A DNA stretch of 64,000 nucleotides. Origin: Gammaproteobacteria bacterium. GTDB taxonomy: Bacteria > Pseudomonadota > Gammaproteobacteria > Arenicellales > JAJDZL01. Numbering within the stretch: position 1 is the stretch's first letter; each line of letters starts with the position of its first letter. The notes beneath the pieces are model-generated. The model made no database searches. It had not been told where the DNA came from and was given only the letters and a program-made list of their open reading frames with translations. Shown piece after piece: positions 55,833 to 64,000 of this stretch. The DNA is taken from contig JAJEHQ010000037.1 of NCBI GenBank assembly GCA_022823625.1, forward strand, positions 1 through 64,000, read 5' to 3'. The position numbers were made by a program, and so were the translations under genes.

Positions 55833-57308
55833 ATGGATTCAACTGATCTTGAACGTCACGTGAATCGGCCAGGTCGTGCGGATTTGGTAAAGCAGGTTCG
55901 GGAAAAAATAAACGAACTGAAAATCGATTACATTTACTATCAATTTATTTCTGTTACTGGAAGAATTGTCGGAAAAGGTGTTCCTGCAGATCACTGGGAA
56001 ACGATTGCTGAGCGCGGGTTTCAACTCGTCTACGGGTCAACCGCTAACCTGTTTATCGATCGTTATGGCGAATATATCGGCTACGGACCGGAAGCAATGG
56101 AGTTGGTCGGAATTCCCGACCCGGAAACCTTCTGTCAGCTGCCGTGGGACAAGCGGGTTGCGAGAGTCTATTGCACTTGCTTTAGAAATCGTGAAGAACG
56201 CGTTGATCCGGGTGCTCATTTGACTTCGGACTGCCGAGGCAACCTGCGTATCATTCACGACGAATTTTCGGAAAAACACAATGGCTTGCATTTGCGTCAC
56301 GGAATGGAGCCTGAAATGATGTGGCTGAAACGTGGTGAAGACGGAATGCCTGATGGTGGATTTTCCAATCCCTATTGCTACCACATCGACCAGTTTGAAA
56401 GCCTTCGACCGGTTTTCATGAAAGTCATTGAATACTCCAGATTTATGGGACTTGACATGATTCAGGGTGACCACGAAGATGCACCCGGTCAGTTGGAATT
56501 GAACTTCACATTTGATGACGCGATGCGAACCTGTGATCGCCTGTCAACCTACCGACAGATTTGTGCCCAGGTTGCCAGAGAGAATAATCTGATTGCTTGT
56601 TTTATGACCAAACCATTTATGGGTGTGTCGGCTAGTGGATGCCACACCAACATGTCCCTCTGGACTGGCGGAGAAGAAACGCAAAATAATTTGGGTAATG
56701 ATCCGTTGAATGGTATGGAAGGCTGCTACACGTATCGCAAAGGTGGTGAAAACAAGTTCATGCCGGATACCGATGACCCACAACTGCCCGGTCAGATTGG
56801 TCTTTATTCAGTCGCTGGTGTGATGAAACACCTCGATGCCTTGACAGCACTAGGTTGCTCGACGGTTAATTCCTATCGACGTCTGTGGGACACTGGGTTC
56901 TGGGCTCCGGTTTACAAGGATTGGGGTTATCAGAACCGAACGACCGCACTTCGAATTTCGGCTCCTGGACGATTTGAATTTCGGGCGGTTGACTCAATGG
57001 TTAATCCTTATCTTATGTGCGCAGGACTGCTGAAAGCCTTTGACGACGGCATCTCCAACGAATTGGACCCGGGTAAACCGGAAAATCGCAACATCTATGA
57101 GGCGATGGGAGAGGGTAAGGAAGTTACAAAACTGCCCATGTCACTTGGTGAAGCGATTGAAGCGCTCAAAAAAGATGATGCGATCATGAGTGCGTTGCCG
57201 GACGAAATGGGCAAGGTCTTCCTCCATTACAAGGAAGATGAATGGGCCAAGTTCATGGCAACCGTTACGAATTGGGATATGGAAACATATCTTGACTGTC
57301 TGCCATAA
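55833..57308 (+). CDS. Glutamine synthetase family ligase, GlnT/GmaS type (probable gamma-glutamylmethylamide synthetase)
   Basis: 491 residues, AAGGGGAAG before the ATG. GS catalytic motifs: GLHLRHGMEPEMMWLKRGED, GDHEDAPGQLELNFTF, GVSASGCHTNMSLW, and the late APGRFEFRAVD. It heads an operon with the three GlxBCD/MgsABC subunits, and Tmm is convergent at the other end. In methylotrophs GmaS joins methylamine to glutamate with ATP and MgsABC converts the product to N-methylglutamate. The closely related GlnT-GlxBCD set handles ammonium instead. Context (Tmm) favours methylamine; sequence alone cannot separate the two. Confidence 0.78.
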   Translation: MDSTDLERHVNRPGRADLVKQVREKINELKIDYIYYQFISVTGRIVGKGVPADHWETIAERGFQLVYGSTANLFIDRYGEYIGYGPEAMELVGIPDPETFCQLPWDKRVARVYCTCFRNREERVDPGAHLTSDCRGNLRIIHDEFSEKHNGLHLRHGMEPEMMWLKRGEDGMPDGGFSNPYCYHIDQFESLRPVFMKVIEYSRFMGLDMIQGDHEDAPGQLELNFTFDDAMRTCDRLSTYRQICAQVARENNLIACFMTKPFMGVSASGCHTNMSLWTGGEETQNNLGNDPLNGMEGCYTYRKGGENKFMPDTDDPQLPGQIGLYSVAGVMKHLDALTALGCSTVNSYRRLWDTGFWAPVYKDWGYQNRTTALRISAPGRFEFRAVDSMVNPYLMCAGLLKAFDDGISNELDPGKPENRNIYEAMGEGKEVTKLPMSLGEAIEALKKDDAIMSALPDEMGKVFLHYKEDEWAKFMATVTNWDMETYLDCLP

Positions 57309-57320
57309 GGAGTATCGGTA

Positions 57321-58265
57321 ATGTGTGGAATAGCTGGTCTCATTCACAGGGGCAATACGTCAAATATTGGTAGCGAATTGCTATCAATGCTACAGTCGCT
57401 TAAGCACCGCGGTCCCGATTCGACAGGTCTCGCCATGTATGGTTCTGTCAGCGACGGCAGTGAAAATGAATACGTCATGCGATACAAAGTCGCAGAAGGT
57501 GCAGACCTTGCGACCGGCTTTAAAATCCATGACGAAATAGCCGACCGTTTCAATCTGGTCAGGAATCGATTGGCTGAATATGACGCAGTTGTCGTTTCTG
57601 TTGACGACGCTACACCTTATGCGCGCCGCTGTCGTTTCAGATACAGTGGCGATCTCAAAAGACTGGCTGACTATCTGGAAGATATCGAAGGTGTTGAGAT
57701 TCTCTCCATTGGCAAGGCGTTGGAATTGATTAAAGATCTCGGTGATGCAATCACCGTTGGTGATCAATATCGCTTGAATCATTTCGAAGGCACGCATGCC
57801 ATCGGTCATACCCGAATGGCAACTGAATCTGATGTAGACATTCGCTCTGCCCATCCCTACTGGGCCTATCCATTTCTGGATGTTGCTGTGGTGCACAACG
57901 GCCAGCTGACCAATTACTGGAACTCCAGGCGGGCACTTGAACGGAGAGGACATCGATTTATGTCAAATTGTGATTCAGAGTTGATCGCTGTCTACCTGGC
58001 GGATGCCATGAACCGTGGCGATGATCTTGAGGAGTCCATGAATCGCTCTCTTAGCGAACTTGATGGTGTTTTCACTTATGTTGTCGCCACCGATGACAAG
58101 CTTGGAATGGCCAAAGACTATATGGCGGCCAAACCGATGGTACTTTATGAGTCTGACGATTTTGTCGCACTCGCATCGGAAGAGGTTGCGATTCGTAGTG
58201 TTTTTCCGCATGAAATTGAGACAATCGATCCATATGAAGGAGAGGTGAGAGTATGGCAGAGTTGA
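57321..58265 (+). CDS. Class II glutamine amidotransferase subunit (MgsA/GlxB)
   Basis: 314 residues. The N-terminal MCGIAGLIHRGNTS places the catalytic cysteine at position 2. HRGPDSTGLAMYG, IGHTRMATESDVDIRSAHPY and VVHNGQLTNYWNSRRALERR are the Ntn-amidotransferase sites. It hydrolyses the amide of glutamine or gamma-glutamylmethylamide and passes the amine to the FMN subunit. 12 nt after the synthetase gene; overlaps the next gene by 13 bp. Confidence 0.85.
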   Translation: MCGIAGLIHRGNTSNIGSELLSMLQSLKHRGPDSTGLAMYGSVSDGSENEYVMRYKVAEGADLATGFKIHDEIADRFNLVRNRLAEYDAVVVSVDDATPYARRCRFRYSGDLKRLADYLEDIEGVEILSIGKALELIKDLGDAITVGDQYRLNHFEGTHAIGHTRMATESDVDIRSAHPYWAYPFLDVAVVHNGQLTNYWNSRRALERRGHRFMSNCDSELIAVYLADAMNRGDDLEESMNRSLSELDGVFTYVVATDDKLGMAKDYMAAKPMVLYESDDFVALASEEVAIRSVFPHEIETIDPYEGEVRVWQS

Positions 58266-59083
58266 CATCAACGGGTTCAATGCATGCCGAAAAGCTTACC
58301 GGCAGAACTCAACAGATTTTCTTTTCGGCGGTCGAATCCGATCGACTCGCTTCTCCGCATGCGATCGATGTTGATTTTGACAAGCTAGTTGACATTGATG
58401 CAGAAGGTCGCAGTGCTCGCGAAGTCAATCAGGAGATTGCCGCGAGAATGCGTGAGGGCTATGGCACCATTACTGTATTGAATCCAGGCGCCAAGCACTC
58501 GCTAGGAGTCGGTATTCTCAATCGGTTGAGACTCATCTTCAAAGGCAGTCTCGGATATTTTGGCTGTGGTCTCAGCGATGGACCAAATATTCAAATTTCG
58601 GGTCGAGTTGGCTGGTCTTGCGCCGAAAACATGATGTCTGGCACGATTGTCATCCAGAAAAATGCAGGTTCGACTTTTGGCGCGGCCATTCGTGGAGGCG
58701 ATCTTGTATGTAAGGGTGATGTCGGTTCCAGAACCGGAATTGATATGAAAGGTGGTACGATAATTGTCGGTGGTCGAACCGGTGCGTTCAGCGGTTTTAT
58801 GATGCAGCGTGGTCGTATGATCGTATTGGGAGATGCCGGTCCAAACCTGGGTGACTCAATGTACGACGGCATCATCTATGTCGGCGGCAAAATTGCGGGA
58901 TTGGGTGTCGATGCTGTTGATGCTGAGATGACCGAACTCGAATGCAATTGGATTAAGCGCAAGCTTGACCAGTACGGACTTGAAGCACCGAATGGTGTCG
59001 AAAATCTGCGCAAAATTGAATCGGGTAAACAGCTGTGGAACTACGACAGTCTGGAACCGACTGAAAAGAAATTAGTTTTGTAA
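58253..59083 (+). CDS. Glutamate-synthase C-terminal-like subunit (MgsB/GlxC)
   Basis: 276 residues rich in glycine, forming the right-handed beta-helix of the GltB C-terminal (GXGXG) domain: GYFGCGLSDGPNIQISGRVG, GSTFGAAIRGGDLVCKGDVG, MQRGRMIVLGDAGPNLGDSM. In this family the helix holds the complex together and lines the ammonia/methylamine tunnel between amidotransferase and synthase subunits. Confidence 0.85.
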   Translation: MAELTSTGSMHAEKLTGRTQQIFFSAVESDRLASPHAIDVDFDKLVDIDAEGRSAREVNQEIAARMREGYGTITVLNPGAKHSLGVGILNRLRLIFKGSLGYFGCGLSDGPNIQISGRVGWSCAENMMSGTIVIQKNAGSTFGAAIRGGDLVCKGDVGSRTGIDMKGGTIIVGGRTGAFSGFMMQRGRMIVLGDAGPNLGDSMYDGIIYVGGKIAGLGVDAVDAEMTELECNWIKRKLDQYGLEAPNGVENLRKIESGKQLWNYDSLEPTEKKLVL

Positions 59084-59092
59084 GAGATAAGT

Positions 59093-60466
59093 ATGGACAC
59101 GAAACCAAAAACGACTCCACCAATGCCGCCAGGAGTTTCAAGAAACACGAGTACTCTTGGCCAAAGTTCTATATTTCCGCCCGAGGTTATTGATGATATT
59201 CATATCAAGTCGGAGCTTGGGCGCTACCGTATGCGTGGTTTCTCGCTGTTTAAACCGATTCCGACATTTGATGATCTTACGTTTTTACCGGGAACGCTCA
59301 CTCGCTTCGTGATTGAAGGGTACCGGGAACGCTGTATAACCAAGACCGTCCTCGGTCCTCGTGCAAAAAAACCACTTGTACTGGATATTCCGGTCTATAT
59401 CACTGGCATGAGCTTTGGTGCGTTGTCATATGAAGCAAAAACCGCGCTTGCGCGTGGTGCGACAATGGCAGGTACTGCGACGTGTTCTGGCGAAGGTGGA
59501 ATGATTCCCGATGAAAGACGCTACTCTAGCAAATGGTTCTATCAGTGCATTCAGTCTCGATACGGATTCAATCCTCACCATCTGAGGTTGGCTGATGCAT
59601 GCGAATTCTTTATCGGTCAGGGCTGTAAAGTAGGTCTTGGAGGCCACTTAATGGGGCAGAAAGTTACCGATCAGGTTGCTGAGATGCGCTCACTTCCCGC
59701 TGGCATTGACCAACGCTCACCGGCACGGCACCCTGACTGGCTGGGACCGGACGATCTGGCGTTGAAAATTGAGGAAATACGCGAGGCTACTGACTGGCAG
59801 ATCCCCATTCAGCTGAAATTGGGTGCGGCCCGAGTTTATGACGATGTAAGGATGGCTGCCAAAACTGATCCTGACATGATTTACATTGATGGAATGGAAG
59901 GCTCAACTGGCGCAGGTCCACATCTTGCGACAGAAGAAACAGGCGTACCTGGCATTGCGGCAATCAGACAAGCCCGTAAAGCGCTGGATGATGTCGGCAA
60001 GACCGGTGAGATTTCACTAATTTATGCCGGCGGAATCCGAAATGGCGGTGATGTTGCCAAAGCGCTGGCCTTAGGTGCAGACGCCGTCGCCATTGGGCAT
60101 GCATCATTGATGGCGCTTAACTGCAACAAAGCAATTCCTGAGGCAGATTATGAGACTGAAATCGGTGTTGAAGCTGGGTTCTGTTATCACTGCCATACCG
60201 GACGCTGTCCGGTCGGTGTTGCCACGCAGGATCCTGAACTCAGAAAGAGACTCAACCCAGATGACGCAGCGGAACGGGTCTACAACTTTTTGCACACACT
60301 CGCCATTGAATGTCAGATGATGGCTCGCGCTTGTGGAAAGACCGATGTTCACTCTCTGGAGCCAGAAGATTTAGCTGCCTTAACGATGGAAGCTTCTGCG
60401 ATGGCGATGGTTCCATTGGCAGGAACTCAGCATACTGTCGGACGACCTGATATGACCCGTTATTGA
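59093..60466 (+). CDS. FMN-binding glutamate synthase-type subunit (MgsC/GlxD)
   Basis: 457 residues, GltS/FMN-barrel domain: YITGMSFGALSYEAKTALAR, GTATCSGEGGMIPDERRYS, MIYIDGMEGSTGAGPHL, IYAGGIRNGGDVAKALALGA. The Fe-S cysteines lie in GFCYHCHTGRCPVGVATQ. It transfers the released amine to 2-oxoglutarate with reducing power, giving glutamate or N-methylglutamate. Completes the three-subunit synthase; same operon. Confidence 0.87.
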   Translation: MDTKPKTTPPMPPGVSRNTSTLGQSSIFPPEVIDDIHIKSELGRYRMRGFSLFKPIPTFDDLTFLPGTLTRFVIEGYRERCITKTVLGPRAKKPLVLDIPVYITGMSFGALSYEAKTALARGATMAGTATCSGEGGMIPDERRYSSKWFYQCIQSRYGFNPHHLRLADACEFFIGQGCKVGLGGHLMGQKVTDQVAEMRSLPAGIDQRSPARHPDWLGPDDLALKIEEIREATDWQIPIQLKLGAARVYDDVRMAAKTDPDMIYIDGMEGSTGAGPHLATEETGVPGIAAIRQARKALDDVGKTGEISLIYAGGIRNGGDVAKALALGADAVAIGHASLMALNCNKAIPEADYETEIGVEAGFCYHCHTGRCPVGVATQDPELRKRLNPDDAAERVYNFLHTLAIECQMMARACGKTDVHSLEPEDLAALTMEASAMAMVPLAGTQHTVGRPDMTRY

Positions 60467-60476
60467 GGTGAAAGAA

Positions 60477-60881
60477 ATGGGAAACGTAACGGATATCACC
60501 ACACAGGCAAAAGGTTCTTCAACGGAAGAGCGGGAGCAGGAGATCGGTCAACATATCGGCTACCGGTATGATGTAAACCTGGTTCCCGACTATGACAAGT
60601 TGACACCTTTTTTGAAGAAGTACATTGAATTTATGGGTTGGAAGGATCTCAACTGGCTTGAAGACGTACACTTGGGATACGAGGAAGGAAAGCCAGCTGT
60701 ATTTGATCGGAACATAAACGGTTGGGTGCAAGTACCCGATGATCTTGAGTTACCTGAGAGTCAGCAGGAGCGGGATATGATTGCCCGCGAACTGTTGATC
60801 AAGTTTCAGTCTTCAGAGACCCATCCAATGGTAGAACTCAATGCGGAGTATGGTAAGGTTCGACCGCCGTCCTCCGAGTAA
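60477..60881 (+). CDS. Conserved-looking protein of unknown function at the end of the Mgs/Glx operon
   Basis: 134 residues from the ATG at 60477 behind GAGGTGA; an in-frame GTG at 60468 is less likely. Soluble and acidic, no signal or membrane segment. Residues such as QHIGYRYDVNLVPDYDKLTP, KYIEFMGWKDLNWLEDVHLG and FDRNINGWVQVPDDLELPES suggest a compact fold but match no family recognised here. Being 10 nt after the FMN subunit, it probably works with the synthase, perhaps as a small regulatory or electron-transfer-associated subunit (speculative). Confidence 0.7.
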   Translation: MGNVTDITTQAKGSSTEEREQEIGQHIGYRYDVNLVPDYDKLTPFLKKYIEFMGWKDLNWLEDVHLGYEEGKPAVFDRNINGWVQVPDDLELPESQQERDMIARELLIKFQSSETHPMVELNAEYGKVRPPSSE

Positions 60882-60929
60882 TTGACTGGTCCAGGCAACT
60901 CGATTGCCAGGATAACAGGATTCCAGAAA

Positions 60930-60964
60930 AAATGCCCTGTATGTTTCGAACATACAGGGCATTT
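60930..60964. terminator. Bidirectional intrinsic terminator between the Mgs/Glx operon and tmm
   Basis: AAATGCCCTGTATGTT and its exact inverse complement form a 16-bp stem with a TCG loop. On the minus strand the stem runs into six Ts, a proper U-tract for ending the tmm transcript. On the plus strand it lies 49 bp after the last operon gene. Convergent genes on both sides make it a shared terminator. Confidence 0.85.
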
Positions 60965-60997
60965 GAATTAAAGCCGGTTACCGACGAACTGTTGGGG

Positions 60998-62344
60998 TCA
61001 GGCTGCCTTGTCTGACAGGTAACTCTCCATGGAATCGTCCATCGCTTCAAACCACTTGGTGTGATGAACTGGCTGTTCGTTCCCGGTCATCAGGGACCGA
61101 TGCCCATGATCGCGATAGCCCATGATGTCATCGTGCTTGTGGTGTTCCCAATCCATAAATGCGTTGTTGATCCCCTGAACATCGAATTTAGGATAATCGC
61201 TTTGATCTAGCAGTGTCTGAACGTAGTCGCCCTGAAACCAGATTTCGTGTTCATAGTTTTCGAGACCTGCTTCGCGCTCCAGCCAATTAGCGCTGTCCGC
61301 TTCCATTTCTTCCTTTGATGGAAGTTGAATGCGTCCCATAATGACATCCCTAACATACCAGGCTTGTACGTCGAACATATTAAATGTGTAGTACTGGTCC
61401 TGCATACCGAGATACATGACTTTTGGATTGTTTTCAAACACAACACCCTGATAAAGACTTGGTGTCCACATGCGGTTGGTTGCTCGAAGCTTTAACTCTT
61501 CTGCCATAAATGGAAAATGATGCAGATAACCAGTACAGAGAATAATTGCATCAACATCTTTGCTGCTGCCGTCTTTGAAGTGTGCGGTTTTCCCGTCGAT
61601 TCGCGTGAGTAAAGGAACTTCTTTAAACGCTTCTGGCCAGTGAAAACCAGTCGGTGCGGTACGATGGCTGATGGTGACAGATTTGGCTCCGTATTTGTAG
61701 CACTGAGAACCGATATCTTCGGCTGAATAACTGGTGCCGATGATGAGCAGGTCCATACCCTCAAATTCTCGCGCATCGCGAAAATCGTGTGCGTGAAGTA
61801 CGCGAGCGCTGGTGGTGTTGAATCCTTCGAAATGCGGTACGTTGGGAACGGAAAAGTGTCCGGTTGATACAACAACATAATCGAACGTTTCAGCGGACAT
61901 GGTGTTGCTCTCCAGGTCTCGCGTTGCAACGGTAAAGTTATCGCTTTCATTCCAGTAACGCACCCAGTGGGCTGCACGCTGAAATTGGCAAAATTTTCTT
62001 GCGCCGGAGGCTTCAACACGCCCTTTGATGTAGTCTGTTAACACTTCTCTTGGTGGAAACGAAGGGATGGGTTTCCCAAAATGTTCCTCAAAGCTGTAAT
62101 CGGCGAATTCTAAGCACTCTTTCGGTCCGTTGGACCAAAGGTATCTATACATGCTGCCATGCACCGGTTCACCGTACTGATCGGTTCCAGTGCGCCAGGT
62201 ATAGTTCCACAAACCACCCCAATCGCTTTGCTTTTCATAGCAGACAACTTCTGGTATGGCATCCCCATTCTTTTCAGCGGTTCTGAAAGCCTGAAGCAGA
62301 GACATGCCGCAGGGTCCTGCTCCAATAATTGCTACTCGAGTCAT
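60998..62344 (-). CDS. tmm: Trimethylamine monooxygenase (Tmm), flavin-containing monooxygenase
   Basis: 448 residues from the ATG at 62344, with AAGGAGA in front; upstream in-frame extension lacks homology. FAD motif VAIIGAGPCGMSLLQAF at 4-20, NADPH motif LLIIGTSYSAEDIGSQ, and FMO-type DFRDAREFEG and ILCTGYLHHFPF. Long runs (SDWGGLWNYTWRTGTDQYGE, HGSMYRYLWSNGPKECLEFA) are those of marine bacterial Tmm, which oxidises trimethylamine to TMAO with NADPH and O2. TMAO demethylation genes are not in the window. Convergent to the GmaS/Mgs-like operon. Confidence 0.92.
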   Translation of the reverse strand: MTRVAIIGAGPCGMSLLQAFRTAEKNGDAIPEVVCYEKQSDWGGLWNYTWRTGTDQYGEPVHGSMYRYLWSNGPKECLEFADYSFEEHFGKPIPSFPPREVLTDYIKGRVEASGARKFCQFQRAAHWVRYWNESDNFTVATRDLESNTMSAETFDYVVVSTGHFSVPNVPHFEGFNTTSARVLHAHDFRDAREFEGMDLLIIGTSYSAEDIGSQCYKYGAKSVTISHRTAPTGFHWPEAFKEVPLLTRIDGKTAHFKDGSSKDVDAIILCTGYLHHFPFMAEELKLRATNRMWTPSLYQGVVFENNPKVMYLGMQDQYYTFNMFDVQAWYVRDVIMGRIQLPSKEEMEADSANWLEREAGLENYEHEIWFQGDYVQTLLDQSDYPKFDVQGINNAFMDWEHHKHDDIMGYRDHGHRSLMTGNEQPVHHTKWFEAMDDSMESYLSDKAA

Positions 62345-62518
62345 CAAATTCTCCTTTTGTAATTCATCAATTCTGACTGATTCAGTGTTGCGAAAAGACA
62401 CGAAGTGCTTTCACACTACTTCCAATTTTAATTTTTGTCAGTGTCATCAGGTTAATTAGATTGGATTATAACAATCCAAATTAATATGTTGAATACACCG
62501 TTTTTTTGAATTCAAATT
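62345..62518. other. AT-rich gap with the tmm promoter
   Basis: 174 bp between the tmm start and the end of the hydrolase gene. Only the tmm ribosome site (AAGGAGA) is distinct; no repeat or terminator hairpin was noted. Confidence 0.4.
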
Positions 62519-63352
62519 CTATCGCCAGGGGGAAATGGGTCTCTTGGTGGCAATTGTTTGAATGAATTGAGTGCTACGGCTCAGAAGGGCATCTGGGTGC
62601 GTTCGATGTGGTGCGTGACCGCAGCCAGGAATTTCCATATATTCTGAATTTGGCAGTTTTTGGATAATACTGTTGACCTGACCAACGGTACCGTATTCGT
62701 CCTTTGTGCCTTGAACGATCAGCAAGGGAGATTGAATTTTATGCAATTCAGATTCAATGGACCAACTGCGAAACGCCTGATCAAGCCACACTTGAGACCA
62801 GCCGCTAAAAGTAGCATTTGCGTCAATGTGGTGGGCTGAAAACTTGATTTTCATATCACCGGTTCCGTAAGTTTTTTTCAGTCTGTTGATGCTGTTCACG
62901 GTAACTGCTTCAACCATAATGTGCGGCGCAACTACAATCAGTCCGTTGACAAAGTCAGCAAACCTGCTCGCATAAAGCAGGGCGATAGAGGCCCCATCGC
63001 TGTGACCGAATAGGTAAATCTGGTCCCGGCTACCATCAATACCAAGATTAGTAAGTAATGCCGGCAATACTTCATAGGCCTGCCGATGCATGAAGTCAGT
63101 GCCCCAAAATTCGTTTGTAGGAAATGGCGTTGACTGGCCATAGCCGGGCCGTGAGTATACAAGGCCACGGCATCGGGTGGCTGCACATAATCGGTTTGGA
63201 AAGTCTTTCCAAAGACGCAGCGATCCGAGACCTTCATGTAAAAAGACGATTAAAGGAGCTACTGGATTTTCGATTCCGACGCATGTGTATTCCAGTCTTA
63301 TGCTGCGTTGGTCCCAGTAAAGTTTGGTAAACGCAGGCTCACCAGCCGTCAT
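62519..63352 (-). CDS. Alpha/beta-fold hydrolase
   Basis: 277 residues. Oxyanion loop FLHEGLGSLRLWKDFP, nucleophile elbow LFGHSDGASIALLYASRF, acid in IVQGTKDEYGTVGQV, histidine in EIPGCGHAPHRTHP. Its start overlaps the stop of the acyl-CoA ligase gene by 4 bp, so they are one operon. Such hydrolases accompany benzoate-CoA-ligase genes in some aerobic aromatic (box-type) clusters, where they may hydrolyse a thioester or lactone. The rest of that cluster would be outside the window. Confidence 0.82.
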   Translation of the reverse strand: MTAGEPAFTKLYWDQRSIRLEYTCVGIENPVAPLIVFLHEGLGSLRLWKDFPNRLCAATRCRGLVYSRPGYGQSTPFPTNEFWGTDFMHRQAYEVLPALLTNLGIDGSRDQIYLFGHSDGASIALLYASRFADFVNGLIVVAPHIMVEAVTVNSINRLKKTYGTGDMKIKFSAHHIDANATFSGWSQVWLDQAFRSWSIESELHKIQSPLLIVQGTKDEYGTVGQVNSIIQKLPNSEYMEIPGCGHAPHRTHPDALLSRSTQFIQTIATKRPISPWR

Positions 63353-64000
63353 GTTGATCGATCTTGTTCCCGAAGTTTAAAGCGTTGAATTTTCCCTGTT
63401 GCTGTTTTGGGTAAGGCATCAACGAATTCGATGAACCTGGGATATTTGTAGGGTGCGATTTTGTCTTTGACAAAATCTTTGAGTTCCTTGGCATCCGCGC
63501 TGGCGCCTTCTTTCAATACAACAAATGCCTTGGTTTTTGTAAGTCCATCAGCGTCTATATGGCCAATGACAGCGGTTTCGAGTACCGCTGAATGTTGAAC
63601 CAGAGTCGATTCAACTTCAAATGGTGAGACATAAACTCCGCTTACCTTCAGCATGTCATCCGTACGACCGGAATAAGTGTAAGTACCGTTGCTATTACGG
63701 ATATATTTGTCACCGCTTTTCATCCAGTCGCCTTGAAATGTTGAGCGGGTCTTCTCCCGATTGTTCCAGTACATCAAGGCTGCACTGGGACCTTTGACAT
63801 AGAGTTCACCGATCTCTCCATCTTCTGTCTGACTTCCATCCTCATTTCGAAGTTCAATTTCGTAGCCAGGTACCGGAACTCCTGTAGTTCCGTAGTGTAC
63901 ATTGCCTGGCTGATTTGAAAGATAGATGTGAAGCATTTCCGTAGAGCCGATGCCGTCAATGACTTCGGCACCAAAAGTCTCGGTGAATTTTCGTCCGATT
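63349..64000 (-). CDS. Benzoate-CoA-ligase-like acyl-CoA synthetase, C-terminal part (runs off the window)
   Basis: The frame is open to the right edge; 217 residues are visible. FGAEVIDGIGSTEMLHIYLS is the adenylate-forming A5-type motif, in the version seen in benzoate-CoA ligases. GDWMKSGDKYIRN, YSGRTDDMLKVSGVYVSPFE (hinge) and the C-terminal catalytic lysine in PKTATGKIQRFKL follow. It activates a carboxylic acid with ATP and CoA; benzoate or a related aromatic acid is the best guess. The start and substrate-binding half are beyond the window. Confidence 0.85.
   Translation of the reverse strand, partial: IGRKFTETFGAEVIDGIGSTEMLHIYLSNQPGNVHYGTTGVPVPGYEIELRNEDGSQTEDGEIGELYVKGPSAALMYWNNREKTRSTFQGDWMKSGDKYIRNSNGTYTYSGRTDDMLKVSGVYVSPFEVESTLVQHSAVLETAVIGHIDADGLTKTKAFVVLKEGASADAKELKDFVKDKIAPYKYPRFIEFVDALPKTATGKIQRFKLREQDRST

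Noticed and set aside
1..64000. CRISPR array, rRNA or tRNA genes
   Set aside because: No regularly spaced direct repeats, and no stretch with cloverleaf-like arms or rRNA core sequence was noticed. I could not run a covariance search, so a tRNA could still be missed.

Overview
The window looks like part of the chromosome of a marine, chemolithotrophic sulfur-oxidising proteobacterium, most likely gammaproteobacterial. It has moderate-to-low GC, Shine-Dalgarno-led genes, a periplasmic thiosulfate-oxidising (Sox) operon, a lipoate-assembly cassette of the type that accompanies sulfur oxidation, a trimethylamine monooxygenase, and a large NAD-glutamate dehydrogenase. Decayed insertion sequences, several toxin-antitoxin modules and a single large reducing polyketide synthase would fit a host-associated (for example sponge-associated) lineage. 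That placement is inference; no rRNA or tRNA gene was seen.

Layout. 1-3.5 kb: the start of a porin, then decayed mobile DNA (IS21-type, another DDE transposase, tyrosine recombinase) around an intact VapBC-like module. 3.6-8.5 kb: YeeE/YedE sulfur transporter, lipoate-binding protein, lipoate ligase and two radical SAM proteins of the LipS1/LipS2 type. 8.6-12.7 kb: polyamine-type ABC transporter, followed by a convergent AraC regulator. 14-19 kb: a secreted orphan, an AAA ATPase plus DUF3226 (TOPRIM-like) pair resembling a defence system, and HipBA with three evenly spaced operators. 19.7-26 kb: NAD-GDH, sterol-desaturase-family hydroxylase and a TetR repressor.

26.3-35.5 kb: a bacterial microcompartment (BMC) locus. 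Shell operon: CoA-acylating aldehyde dehydrogenase, BMC-T, linker-like protein, BMC-P, BMC-H, BMC-T. After a small island (YHS protein, replication-initiator fragment, ParDE) come an APH-type kinase, a class III aminotransferase-fold enzyme and an SDR dehydrogenase. This set matches the RMM/aminoacetone-aminopropanol type of BMC known from Mycobacterium and Rhodococcus. 35.6-38.4 kb: a lipoate-ligase paralogue lacking the usual lysine, a uracil-DNA-glycosylase-like protein and a tandem thioredoxin.

38.5-47.3 kb (minus strand): enoyl-CoA hydratase, a 2473-residue KS-AT-DH-MT-ER-KR-ACP polyketide synthase, and an ArsR repressor with the two-cysteine signature of persulfide sensors. 47.9-52.8 kb: soxXYZAK-soxB-soxW without soxCD, i.e. 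a truncated Sox system that should leave sulfane sulfur for another oxidation route. The lipoate cassette at the left end suggests that route is the sHdr pathway, although its core genes are not in the window. 52.9-55.3 kb: TolC-like outer-membrane protein and EamA transporter. 55.4-62.3 kb: a possible sigma54 promoter, a GlnT/GmaS-type synthetase, the three MgsABC/GlxBCD subunits, an orphan and Tmm, consistent with methylated-amine nitrogen use. 62.5-64 kb: an alpha/beta hydrolase and the end of a benzoate-CoA-ligase-like enzyme.
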